From Poindextera sp963719975 (GTDB taxonomy: Bacteria; Pseudomonadota; Alphaproteobacteria; Caulobacterales; Caulobacteraceae), in contig CAVRED010000001.1 in assembly GCA_963719975.1 (NCBI GenBank), forward strand, positions 124,001 to 188,000: a stretch of DNA of 64,000 nucleotides, given 5' to 3'. Numbering within the stretch: the stretch's first letter is position 1; every line of letters begins with the position of its first letter. A model generated the notes under the pieces. That model was not told the DNA's origin. It did no database searches and saw only the letters and a program-made list of their open reading frames with translations. Made by a program: the position numbers and the translations under genes. This document shows, piece by piece, positions 45,304-53,281 of this stretch.

Positions 45304-45837
45304 TCACCGCGAAGGTAAGCGGTGGCACTCCTCGGGGTACAAATGGCAGAGGTCGCGATCTGAAGGTCCGACCCGATGGTACATAACGACCGCCAGCGGC
45401 TGGCCTACATAGGCTAAGGAGCCCACGAACAGTTCGCCCACGATCCAGTGACAGGCGACGCTGTTCCTATCTGCAGCGGGTGCCGATGCGCCGAGCTGGG
45501 CGCAGTGAACCGGCGCTCCATACTGCCTTCGCAGCTCTTTCAATATGGCAAGCGCGTCGCTCGCGCCAAACGGTGCGCCCGTGTCGACGGCGTTGATGCC
45601 CAGTTCGTCCGTCGTCAATCTCCCGTTCGCAAAGCAGAAGGTTGCGCGACCGCGATAGTGGCCAAATGCTGCCTCATCAAAGTGAAGCAGGCAGTGGTCG
45701 CCATGCGCGGTCATGTTCTGGCGGTTGTTTGGGTCGCCGACCATGTGCGCTGTGGGATACGCCCGCTCGACGTCCGCAACCGTCGCGCCCACGGAAACGC
45801 CGCCCCACAACTGCTGACCAACTGCTGGCCACGCCAC
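45304..45837 (-). CDS. Secreted protein of unknown function, start uncertain
   Basis: 177 aa from the GTG at 45837. The frame upstream of it (CGFALLALLVAWPAVGQQ) is the end of a signal peptide, so the true start lies upstream. The only nearby ATG (45883) is in another frame, suggesting a one-base shift near 45865. The mature part (WGGVSVGATVADVERAYPTA) has several Cys pairs, including CHLYPEECH. No family recognised. Confidence 0.5.
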   Translation of the reverse strand: MAWPAVGQQLWGGVSVGATVADVERAYPTAHMVGDPNNRQNMTAHGDHCLLHFDEAAFGHYRGRATFCFANGRLTTDELGINAVDTGAPFGASDALAILKELRRQYGAPVHCAQLGASAPAADRNSVACHWIVGELFVGSLAYVGQPLAVVMYHRVGPSDRDLCHLYPEECHRLPSR

Positions 45838-46134
45838 AAGGAGCGCCAGCAGCGCGAACCCACAACAAGCGAAGCGAAGTCATTCTGGGTAGCCTCCGCC
45901 GACCGCTCTGTTGTCGAACAACTTCTGCGCGTGTCTGTCGAGTCCGAGCTGCAATGCCGAAAGCTGACTATGTCGGCGCCCGTGACACGGTCCGGCCCGC
46001 TCTTGGCGCTGCGACGCCGGGTCCGCGTTGGGTCGATAGCAGACGCTCGCTCCTGGCTCGAAAGCCACCATCGGGTCGGCTGCCCACACGGACCACGTGA
46101 AGGTCTGACGAGGGGTGTTAACGGACGAGCACCC
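45838..46134. other. 297-bp gap between two minus-strand genes
   Basis: Near 45840-45885 it holds the missing signal-peptide region of the gene at 45304. In the rest I see no gene or repeat. Confidence 0.4.
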
Positions 46135-47778
46135 CTAGAAGTAAGAGCGGTAGAGGGGGGCGGTCTCGATGCGGCCGACTTTGGCGATGGCGGCTTGCAC
46201 GTCGGGGAGGGCAAGGACGGCGGCCCGGCGGTCTTCGTCGTTGGGATGCGCCGGGGGGGCCGGCGGGCGCTTGCAGGCCTGCACGTAGGCGAGCGCGTCG
46301 AGGCGCGAGATCGGATGATCGAGCAGGCCGATGAGGAGCTGAGCCGCCTCCTGAGTGTCGCCCATGCAAACCCGCGCCTGGAACGCCTGCGCCGGGTTGT
46401 CCGCGGCGTGCGCGGCGAGGTAGTCGCGCGCGGCCTCAGCCCCCTTGGCGTCGCCGGCGGCTTGCGCCGCACAGCCGCGAAGACCTGCGACCGCCAGGCG
46501 CCCGGTGGCCGACAGGTCCAAGGGCTCTAGCACGGCAAGCGTCGCGGTCGCGTCAGCGGGCCGGCCCATGGCGATCTCAAGCCTGGCGAGCTCGAGCCGC
46601 TGGGTCGTGTTGATCCCGCCGTTTTCCGGTCGGTTGGCCGCGCGGGTCAGCTCGGCTAGCGCTTCGTCGTAGCGGCCAAGGCCCTGCAGCGCCTGGGCGC
46701 GTTCGCCCATCAGTCGCGCGTACATGGCCTGCGCGTCGATGTAGGGCGATGGCTGGCCGTTCGGCGGCTCGATCTTTGGCAGCGTGTCGTCGACAAGCTT
46801 CAGCGCACCGGCGAAATCGCCGAAGGCGAGCATCCCTTCAAGCTTGGCGACCATGCCGGCGGCAAGGCCGGGATTGGCGGCGATAGCGACGTCGACGGCG
46901 GCCATGCGCCGGGCGTGCACCGCCTCGAGGTCGAACGCGCGCGGGTTGTCGGCCACGAGCGGCGCGAAGCGCTTGTCGACCCGGGCGCCAAGCAGTGCCA
47001 CGGGCTCGTCGACGTCGCCGATCAAGCCGCGGGCGCTGGCGAGGTCGCCGTGGTCGAGCATGGCCCCGACCTGACCGACGAGGAAGGGGCTGACATCATC
47101 GAACGGGGCGGGCGGGCGCCAGTTGGCGGCGATCAGCGCCTGCCCCAGTCGGTAGCGCAACTCGGGGGCGTCCTGCAGCGCGTCCGCGCCGCCGTAGATC
47201 GCCATGACCGGGACGGCGCCTGCGGTCCTGATGCTGTCGGGATACTTCGTCGCGATCGCTGTGAGGTCGACGATCTCATCGCGCGCGTCGCGCCGCGCCG
47301 CCGCGACGCCCAGCGCCAGGCGCCAGTCGAAGAGATTGGCGAGTGGCGATGCGACCAGCGAACGGGCCGCCGCGTCAGCGTCGTCGAGCCGCCCGGCCCG
47401 CATCTCGAGCTCGGCCAGCATGCCGTAAGCGGTGTGAGTGACGACGGGCGGGAGGTTCGGGAACTCAGCCTTGGCGGTCAGTTCGGTGAGCTGGGTGAGC
47501 GCGTCCTGGTAGTCGGCGGATCTGACCTTATTGGTTATCGCCGCCAGTTCGAGGAGGTCCGCCTGCTCGCTGCGCGGGAGCTTGGCGAACTGGGTGGCGG
47601 TCAGCGCAACCGTCGACGATTGGCCACCGGCGACGGATGGCTGCTGAGCCTGGGCCGTCGACGGCAGTGGGGCGGCTGCTGGCGTCGGGACGGCCGTGGG
47701 CGAGGCGCCGGCGCGCCCGCCCGCCCCGAGTGCGGCCAGCAAAGCCGCGCCAGAGACCAGAGCCGCTCCCCGCAGCAT
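46135..47778 (-). CDS. Secreted TPR-repeat protein
   Basis: 547 aa with a signal peptide (ALVSGAALLAALGAGGRAGAS) and an Ala/Pro linker, then a long array of TPR-like helices: YGMLAELEMRAGRLDDADAA, ALQGLGRYDEALAELTRAAN and LARLEIAMGRPADATATLAV. No catalytic domain. Probably a periplasmic or outer-membrane-attached scaffold. Neighbours give no clue. Confidence 0.7.
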   Translation of the reverse strand: MLRGAALVSGAALLAALGAGGRAGASPTAVPTPAAAPLPSTAQAQQPSVAGGQSSTVALTATQFAKLPRSEQADLLELAAITNKVRSADYQDALTQLTELTAKAEFPNLPPVVTHTAYGMLAELEMRAGRLDDADAAARSLVASPLANLFDWRLALGVAAARRDARDEIVDLTAIATKYPDSIRTAGAVPVMAIYGGADALQDAPELRYRLGQALIAANWRPPAPFDDVSPFLVGQVGAMLDHGDLASARGLIGDVDEPVALLGARVDKRFAPLVADNPRAFDLEAVHARRMAAVDVAIAANPGLAAGMVAKLEGMLAFGDFAGALKLVDDTLPKIEPPNGQPSPYIDAQAMYARLMGERAQALQGLGRYDEALAELTRAANRPENGGINTTQRLELARLEIAMGRPADATATLAVLEPLDLSATGRLAVAGLRGCAAQAAGDAKGAEAARDYLAAHAADNPAQAFQARVCMGDTQEAAQLLIGLLDHPISRLDALAYVQACKRPPAPPAHPNDEDRRAAVLALPDVQAAIAKVGRIETAPLYRSYF

Positions 47779-47903
47779 GCCGCGCCTCCCGAACGCCCAT
47801 CTCCAACCATACGGGATCGCCCGCTTCGGCGCCTAGGGCCCGGCGATCGCGCCACCTCGCCTCGCTGCGCTCAATCACCGCCGATTCTCATGCGATCAGG
47901 GAG

Positions 47904-47939
47904 TTGGCTTTGCGCCAGAAGCGGTCATTGCCTGAAAGC
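47904..47939. repeat. TGTCCGCT/AGCGGTCA palindrome, copy E (half)
   Basis: A right half copy: TTTGCGCCAGAAGCGGTCAT then TGCCTGAAAGC. The left arm is degenerate. Confidence 0.6.
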
Positions 47940-47979
47940 CTCTGGTCTCTCAGCCCGCAGACCGCCTAGCATGCGGTGA

Positions 47980-48513
47980 ATGACAGAGCGCCGCGTTACC
48001 GCCGCTGGTCACGAGACGACGATCGGTAGTGCGATGGTCGCTGCGGCGCTTGTCGTGGTTGGGGGGGCGCTGGCGGTCACCGCCTTCGATGAGTTGCTTA
48101 TCGCCACCGGCTTCAACCCGCAGCCGCCTGCCTTTGGTCCGACCAACTGGCCCTTGGCGACGCTGGCGGACTTCTTTGCCGAGCTGGAGATCTTCTTGTT
48201 CGTCTCTCTGCTGGGCGCGCCGATTTGGTGCGCGCTGCACAGCCTCGGCTTCCGCAAGCCTGCGCACGCAGCTCTCGCAGGTTCGATCCTCGCGCTCTCG
48301 ATCACCGCGCTCATCCAGGTCTGGACTCTGGGCCACCAGTCTCGCGCGGTGGATACCGTCGGAGAGGTTCTCGCGTCCAATAGGTCGATCACCTGGACTG
48401 GCTGGGGCGTTATATTGCGGCGTTCGCTACTCTCCGCCGTATACGGCGCGCTCGCGGGCTTCACGGCGTTCAAGATCGCGTACGCGCGGAATCCGCCAGC
48501 TTGGATGCGTTAG
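47980..48513 (+). CDS. Four-span membrane protein of unknown function
   Basis: 177 aa. Membrane segments at about 18-40, 62-85, 95-115 and 145-165. The loop TGFNPQPPAFGPTNWPLATL is conserved-looking. It stands between repeat copies E and F. No family recognised. Confidence 0.6.
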   Translation: MTERRVTAAGHETTIGSAMVAAALVVVGGALAVTAFDELLIATGFNPQPPAFGPTNWPLATLADFFAELEIFLFVSLLGAPIWCALHSLGFRKPAHAALAGSILALSITALIQVWTLGHQSRAVDTVGEVLASNRSITWTGWGVILRRSLLSAVYGALAGFTAFKIAYARNPPAWMR

Positions 48514-48530
48514 GCGGATTCTCGGCGAGG

Positions 48531-48558
48531 ATGTCGGCTAAGCGCCAGAAGCGGTCAT
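48531..48558. repeat. TGTCCGCT/AGCGGTCA palindrome, copy F
   Basis: ATGTCGGCTAAGCGCCAGAA + GCGGTCAT, one base different in the left arm from the consensus GTCCGCTAAGCGCCAGAAGC. Confidence 0.75.
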
Positions 48559-48611
48559 CCGGTTTGCGCCGTCGTTGACTACCCTGGAGAATACGCTCGA
48601 AGGTGTTTGCG

Positions 48612-49100
48612 ATGGCTACCAGAGTCTGCCTCGCGCGCTTCAGGAAGGGCCGGGCAGCCCTGTTTGGGGCGGTCTGGCTGGCTTTGCTCGCGTGGCTGAT
48701 CGTCTTCGGCGCCTCACGCTACAACACGGCGACAGCGATCTCAGGCGCCGGCTTTGCGTTCTATTGGTGGCTGTTAGCCCTGGTCGGCGGCCTATATCTC
48801 GCTTGGTTCGCCGCGCTTCTACTACTGAACATAATGTTTCTCAGCGGAGAGGCCGTATACGTCAGCGGCAATCGCTTAGTTCATGGCTGGCCGATCGTCT
48901 TCAGCATCGGGCTAGGCGACGTCGTAGAGGTGGACGTTGACGACACTCGAACTCCATTTGGCTGAGCGCCAACGGCAAGAGTGCGTCGATCTAGGGGGCG
49001 TGCGAGGTACATTCGGACCGAGCTGCTCGACCGGACCGCGGCCGAAATCGCGGAGGCGATCAATCGGGAGAAGCGTCTGGCTGCAGGCGCCAGCCACTAG
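48612..49100 (+). CDS. Two-span membrane protein with PH-like C-terminus, frameshifted
   Basis: The open part (to 48965) has two membrane helices and ends VFSIGLGDVVEVDVDDTRTP, but the frame then stops early. In the other frames the sequence continues naturally as IWLSANGKSASI and RYIRTELLDRTAAEIAEAIN, ending at 49100 next to repeat copy G. The latter is the usual end of small PH-like (bPH) membrane proteins. One shift near 48950 and one near 48995 are needed; decay or sequence error cannot be told apart. Confidence 0.5.
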
Positions 49101-49101
49101 C

Positions 49102-49127
49102 GTCCGCTAAGCGCCAGAAGCGGTCAT
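49102..49127. repeat. TGTCCGCT/AGCGGTCA palindrome, copy G
   Basis: GTCCGCTAAGCGCCAGAAGC + GGTCAT, a consensus copy identical over 25 bases to copy C. Confidence 0.8.
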
Positions 49128-49316
49128 TCCCGTTGACGCCCATGTCGGCGGCGATCAATCTATCCATCGGTTGATACGACCTGCCGCTTGCGCCCTCCGA
49201 TGCGAGGGTACGGTGAACGTATCGCGGACTTTGCCGAACCTCCTTTGCTCCCGAACGAACGGGTCAGCAACGCAAGCATCTGGCGCACCCAATTCGTTCA
49301 AGCAAAGGGTGAAGAC

Positions 49317-50075
49317 ATGCGCGATTTTCGCGACGCCAAGGCCATGGCTCAGACCGTGCGCGCGGCGCTGGCGGCCAAAGGGCTGAAGATCACCATCAGC
49401 GAGAGCCTTGAGCTGATCGCCAAGGCCTTCGGCACGCCCGATTGGAATACGCTCTCGGCCGCGGTCAAGGCCGCTGAGGCCAAGGCGGAGCAGTCGCAAG
49501 CGCCGACGTCGGCGCCACCCGCGGATGCCCCTCAAACGCGCGAGCTGCCCCCTCCCATCCCACGAGGGCGCGTGAGCTACAGCGCTACGCTGGACGCGAC
49601 ACTTCACAGGGCTGTCGGACTGGCCGCGGCGCGCAAGCACCGGCATACGACGTTGGAGCATCTGCTGCTCGCGCTGATCGACGACGTGGACGCGGCCGAA
49701 GTGATGCGCGCCTGCGAGGTCGACCTCGGCGAGCTCAGGAAGACCCTCACCGCCTACGTTGACGGCCACCTGAAGGCCCTCGTCGTCGACGACGGCGAGG
49801 ACGCCAAGCCGGCCGACCTGACGCGGATGAGCCTGCAGGAGCTGAAGGACAAATCGCCGGGGACGCCTGCCCTTCACCGCGTGATGCAGCGCGCCGTGGT
49901 TCACGTGAATTCCGCCGGCAGCAAGCACGTCACGGGCGCCAATGTGCTTGTGGCGATCTTCTCCGAACGGGGGAGTCACGCCGATCACCTCCTGCAGCAG
50001 CGGAAGATGGACCGGCTCGACGCCGTGAACTTCATCGCCCATGGCATTCGCAAGGACGGCGGCCGAGCGGCTTAG
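49317..50075 (+). CDS. Fusion of glyoxalase-superfamily helical domain and Clp N-domain
   Basis: 252 aa. Residues 1-55 (DFRDAKAMAQTVRAALAAKG and ESLELIAKAFGTPDWNTLSA) match a small helical domain found at the start of "glyoxalase superfamily" proteins. A Pro/Ala linker (62-88) leads to a Clp repeat N-domain (TLHRAVGLAAARKHRHTTLE, LLALIDDVDAAEVMRACEVD, ANVLVAIFSERGSHADHLLQ). No ATPase follows, so it may act as a stand-alone adaptor or decoy of Clp-type unfoldases. The start is the ATG at 49317; 129 upstream bases are open but not gene-like. Confidence 0.7.
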   Translation: MRDFRDAKAMAQTVRAALAAKGLKITISESLELIAKAFGTPDWNTLSAAVKAAEAKAEQSQAPTSAPPADAPQTRELPPPIPRGRVSYSATLDATLHRAVGLAAARKHRHTTLEHLLLALIDDVDAAEVMRACEVDLGELRKTLTAYVDGHLKALVVDDGEDAKPADLTRMSLQELKDKSPGTPALHRVMQRAVVHVNSAGSKHVTGANVLVAIFSERGSHADHLLQQRKMDRLDAVNFIAHGIRKDGGRAA

Positions 50076-50107
50076 GGCCTGCTTGCGGAGGTCTGCTTTG
50101 GGTATAG

Positions 50108-50165
50108 GAGCGGACATCAGCGACCTGCCCAAGAGCGGGCGTTCGTTATGTCCGCTTTGAGTCAT
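50108..50165. repeat. Palindromic repeat copy H, left half interrupted by the IS
   Basis: AGCGGACAT (50109-50117) and ATGTCCGCT (50148-50156) form an outer inverted repeat around a TGCCCAAGAGCGGGCG inner hairpin. A new unit begins at 50148 with ATGTCCGCTTTGAGTCAT, whose right half appears at 51495 on the other side of the insertion sequence. Confidence 0.75.
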
Positions 50166-50181
50166 GTGTGGACGGCTCTCC

Positions 50182-50414
50182 GGTGGCAAGGGTGTCTAGG
50201 TGCTCTGCTTCGGCTGTCGGTGCGGTCATGTGTTCGGCCTGTGAGCGCGGCGCTCTAAGGCCGCTGGCCATGATGTCTTCCGTTGAAGCGGGTCCCGATC
50301 AGAAGCACGCGCTCTGAGCGCCCTGACTCAACTGGGGTGTCCCTCTTCGCGGTCCCGCCGCCTTAGCATCACTCCTGTCTGCCCTTGCCGGTCTTCAGGC
50401 CGTAGCCTGATCTC
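50182..50414 (-). ncRNA. Candidate bridge RNA of the IS1111-type element
   Basis: A 233-bp stretch between the left inverted repeat and the transposase stop. Read on the transposase strand, it contains TTGAGTCA (from 50331-50324), identical to the left target flank (50157-50164), and then GCTTCTGAT (from 50306-50298), complementary to the right target flank (51494-51502). The order and polarity match left and right target guides of a bridge RNA. Further 3' lies the complement of GTCATGTGT (50225-50233), the element's own left junction (50161-50169), a possible donor guide. RNA ends and fold are not determined. Confidence 0.6.
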
Positions 50415-51431
50415 TTAGGCCGCAATCGGCTCGCGGTACGCCTCGCCGCGGGCCAACATCGCCCAGACGATGCGGGCGGTCTTGTTGGCCAGCGCCACCG
50501 CTGCGGCCTTCGTCGGGCGTCGGCTCATCAACCGAGCAAGCCACGCCCGACGGGTCCCGCACTGTTGGGCGCGCCTGATCACCGCCATCGCTCCGACGAC
50601 GAGCAGCTGCCTCAGATAGCGGTTCCCCGCCTTGGTGATCGATCCGAGTCGCTCCTTCCCGCCGCTCGAGTTCTGACGCGGCACAAGCCCGATCCAGGCG
50701 GCCAGGTTGCGACCCGAACGAAAGGCTCTTGGATCGGGCACGGCTGCGGTGATCGCGCTCGCCAGAAGCGGCCCGACGCCAGGCACGCCCATCAACCGCC
50801 GCGCCGCTTCGTTCGAACGCACCGAGGCCGCGATCGCCCGGTCGGCCTCCAGGATCTGAGCGCTCGCCAGCCGAAGCTGGGCCGCCAGCATCAGCAGGCA
50901 GGCGCGCGCTGTAGCTGGGACCTCGTCGCTCGCGCTCAGGCTATCGATCAGCCGCTGAAGCCCTTCGCGACCAGCTGCAGCAACAAGGCCGAACTCAGCC
51001 ATATGCGCCCGTATCGAGTTCGATAGCTGGATGCGTTGGCCGATCAGCGTCTGGCGGGTGCGATGGAGCACCATCACGCTCTGCTGCTCAGGCGACTTGA
51101 TCTCGACGAAGCGCATCGTCGGCCGTGTGACCGCCTCGCAGATCGCTTCGGCGTCGGCCATGTCGTTCTTCTGCCGCTTCACATAGGGCTTCACGTAGCC
51201 AGGCGGCATCAGGCGCACATCGTGGCCGAGCTGCTTGAGCTCCCGCGCCCAGTGGTGCGCCGTGGCGCAGGCCTCGATCCCGACCAGGCACGGCCGCAGC
51301 TTCCCAAACAGCGGCAGCAACCGCGACCGCGTCACCTTCCGTTGCAACACAACCGCCCCGGCGGCGCTCACTCCGTGCAGCTGGAACACCGACTTGGCGA
51401 TGTCCAACCCAACGACGACAACTTCTTCCAT
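50415..51431 (-). CDS. IS110-family transposase (DEDD recombinase)
   Basis: 338 aa, intact. The RuvC-like domain shows the DEDD set: Asp10 in VVGLDIAKS, Glu53 in LVGIEACATAHHW, and Asp90/Asp93 in QKNDMADAEAI. The C-terminal Tnp20 domain has RRLMGVPGVGPLLASAITAA and LVPRQNSSGGKERLGSITKA, with the serine nucleophile region, followed by GNRYLRQLLVVGA. IS110 recombinases insert without long duplications and are guided by a bridge RNA. Full length with no stop, so the element could still be active. Confidence 0.95.
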   Translation of the reverse strand: MEEVVVVGLDIAKSVFQLHGVSAAGAVVLQRKVTRSRLLPLFGKLRPCLVGIEACATAHHWARELKQLGHDVRLMPPGYVKPYVKRQKNDMADAEAICEAVTRPTMRFVEIKSPEQQSVMVLHRTRQTLIGQRIQLSNSIRAHMAEFGLVAAAGREGLQRLIDSLSASDEVPATARACLLMLAAQLRLASAQILEADRAIAASVRSNEAARRLMGVPGVGPLLASAITAAVPDPRAFRSGRNLAAWIGLVPRQNSSGGKERLGSITKAGNRYLRQLLVVGAMAVIRRAQQCGTRRAWLARLMSRRPTKAAAVALANKTARIVWAMLARGEAYREPIAA

Positions 51432-51494
51432 GGCTCTCCTCCTGCTCTCGGCCGCAGCAAAGCTGCAGCGGATGGTGGAGAGCCGTCCACGGCA

Positions 51495-51540
51495 TCAGAA
51501 GCGGTCATAAGTGAGTTGCCCGAAAGCAGAACTCTCCGGG
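51495..51540. repeat. Palindromic repeat copy I, right half beyond the IS
   Basis: CAGAAGCGGTCATAAG followed by TTGCCCGAAAGCAGAACTCTCC. Joined to 50148-50163 it restores one full repeat unit around an AT core, so the insertion sequence entered the repeat. Confidence 0.75.
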
Positions 51541-51638
51541 GGGGTGACCGGAGATGGCGGCGTCCGGATTCCGGTCCTGTCGATGGACGCGCCCGGCTTT
51601 GCGGCGTTTCGCTTCCGGCAGGAGTCGGCCCGAAGCGG

Positions 51639-53009
51639 CTATTCCCTCACGGCCCGGTTCTCACCTTGCGCGCTCCGGGTCACCAGTGCGATGGCGGCGC
51701 CATCAGCGTCGGTTTCGAACGTAAGCTCGACCTCGGCGACCCTCCAGAAGAACCTGGTGGCGCTCGAGGCGTAGATCGGCGCCTCGCCCATGCCCTCCAC
51801 GTTCGCGACCAGGGCGCCATTCCATTGCGCGATGTCGATCCAGCCCGGTCCAACCCCGCGCGCGAAGCGATAGCGACCCACGTATCGGTCCAGAACCGAT
51901 GGCTCGATGGTGATCGCTCGCCGCCACCTGGGCGCCGGCGCGAGCGGCGCGCCGGTGAGGATCGGCACGCCGATGACGGCGGCGGGCGTTCTGAACATGT
52001 TCGTCAGCACGACCGCGCCCCAGCCGCGCGCGAGGTTCAGGCCCATGAAGGTCAGATAACCTCCGGTGCCGCCGCCGTGCATGACCACCTGCCCACGTTC
52101 GGTCTCCATGGCGTGCCAGCCGAGGCCGATCGAAGTCCGGTCTTCCTGGCGCTGCAGGGGATGCCGCTCGGCGCCTTCGGCAACCCGCATCGGGAAGGCG
52201 AGTTGAGCGTCCATCGCCGGCTTCAGCGGGGAGTCCTGATAGCCAAGCACGACCCCCAGGAACTTGAGGAGATCGTTCGCGGTCGAACGGAGCCCGCCGG
52301 CGCCCGCGGTCGCCTCCTTCAGGTCCCAGTTGGGCACGGGGCGGCCGTCCTCGTCATGGCCATGCGCCAGCCGCTTCTTCAGATCGGGCGAAAGCGTGAT
52401 TGCGGTGTCGCGCATCCCGAGCGGGGCGGTGATGCGGTCGCGCACGAGGTCCTCGTAGGTCGTCCCGCGCCGCCGCGCGAGCACGTGTCCAAGAAGGCCG
52501 ACGCCGACATTCGAGTAGTCGTATTGGGCGCCGATGTCGCGCGTGAGCGTGTGGCTGCTCAGGAAGGCGTAGAGCTGCTCGACCGTATAGTCCGCATAGG
52601 GATTGTGTCGGTCCTTCGGCGCGAAGTTCGCCGGCATGCGGGGAAGGCCCGACGTGTGGGTCGCCAGGTCGACCAAGGTGATGCTGCGCCCTCCGCGCTC
52701 GGGCATCGTGACGCCGTCGGGCAGGTATTTGGCGACGGGATCGTCCAGCCTGACCTCGCCCCGCCGCGCCATGTCGCTCAGCAAGAGCGACGTGAACACC
52801 TTGCCGTTCGAGCCGATCTCGAACAGCGTGTCGCCGTCGACCTGACGCCGGCCGCCGCGCTTGTAGCGTCCGTGCGCGATGACGCGCCGGCCATCCCGAT
52901 CGATGACGCCCACGACGATGCCAACGCCGTCGCGCTGGCGGTCGATGCGGTGGACGAGGTTGTCCTCGATCGCCGCGTCGGTCGGTAGTTCCGATGCCGC
53001 ACCGGTCAT
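51639..53009 (-). CDS. Serine hydrolase (beta-lactamase/D-aminopeptidase family)
   Basis: 456 aa from MTGAASELPT. S-x-x-K is IGSNGKVFTSLLLSDMARRG, Y-x-N is YDYSNVGVGLLGHVLARRRG and the third motif is VVMHGGGTGGYLTFMG. A C-terminal beta-barrel-like part (RYVGRYRFARGVGPGWIDI) resembles that of ClassC/AmpC-fold peptidases with a lipocalin-like domain. No signal peptide on this start; upstream in-frame sequence to 53117 is not signal-like either. Substrate unknown. Confidence 0.85.
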   Translation of the reverse strand: MTGAASELPTDAAIEDNLVHRIDRQRDGVGIVVGVIDRDGRRVIAHGRYKRGGRRQVDGDTLFEIGSNGKVFTSLLLSDMARRGEVRLDDPVAKYLPDGVTMPERGGRSITLVDLATHTSGLPRMPANFAPKDRHNPYADYTVEQLYAFLSSHTLTRDIGAQYDYSNVGVGLLGHVLARRRGTTYEDLVRDRITAPLGMRDTAITLSPDLKKRLAHGHDEDGRPVPNWDLKEATAGAGGLRSTANDLLKFLGVVLGYQDSPLKPAMDAQLAFPMRVAEGAERHPLQRQEDRTSIGLGWHAMETERGQVVMHGGGTGGYLTFMGLNLARGWGAVVLTNMFRTPAAVIGVPILTGAPLAPAPRWRRAITIEPSVLDRYVGRYRFARGVGPGWIDIAQWNGALVANVEGMGEAPIYASSATRFFWRVAEVELTFETDADGAAIALVTRSAQGENRAVRE

Positions 53010-53154
53010 ATCGACGCCGCGGCGGCGTTCATCAGCTCGGCTTGCCGCACAGCCATCTGCGCACGCTCCCTCTCCATGCGGCGATGCTAAGTTGAAAGGT
53101 CTCCCGTGTCGCGCCACGGCGGAGAGGCGATCCGCCCCTGCCAGGTCCGTTCCA

Positions 53155-53190
53155 AGGCAGAACTTTGGGTCGGAAGCGGACGCTCAGGCC
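53155..53190. repeat. TGTCCGCT/AGCGGACA palindrome, copy J (half)
   Basis: GGCAGAACTTTGGGTCGGAAGC + GGACGCTC: the TTGGGTCGG-loop version of the repeat, close to the form commonest in Caulobacterales genomes (from memory). Confidence 0.6.
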
Positions 53191-53281
53191 CCCCCAGGAA
53201 TTGGACGCTCAACGGAAGCGGCCTCAGGGGCGCGCACCCGGCGCCCGACGCGAGACAGGCGCTCAGCGCGGCGCGTCCGGT

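Larger units (their letters stand above)
50166..51495 (-). mobile_element. IS110-family insertion sequence, IS1111 type
   Basis: An element of ~1.33 kb with 14-base perfect subterminal inverted repeats: GTGGACGGCTCTCC at 50168-50181 and its reverse complement at 51477-51490. AT occurs at both junctions (50164-50165 and 51494-51495), probably the shared core dinucleotide. No longer target duplication is seen, as usual for IS110 elements. The transposase lies close to the right end (46 bp), with a 233-bp non-coding stretch downstream of it, the IS1111 arrangement. It splits a palindromic repeat at its loop. It appears complete. Confidence 0.85.

Noticed and set aside
43412..49127. Possible integron cassette array (short genes separated by similar palindromes)
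   Set aside because: The repeats lack the RYYYAAC/GTTRRRY core sites of attC, genes lie on both strands, and no integrase is present; they fit REP-like palindromes better.
50415..51431. Plus-strand open frames inside the insertion sequence
   Set aside because: Antisense to an intact IS110 transposase with all four catalytic acidic residues.
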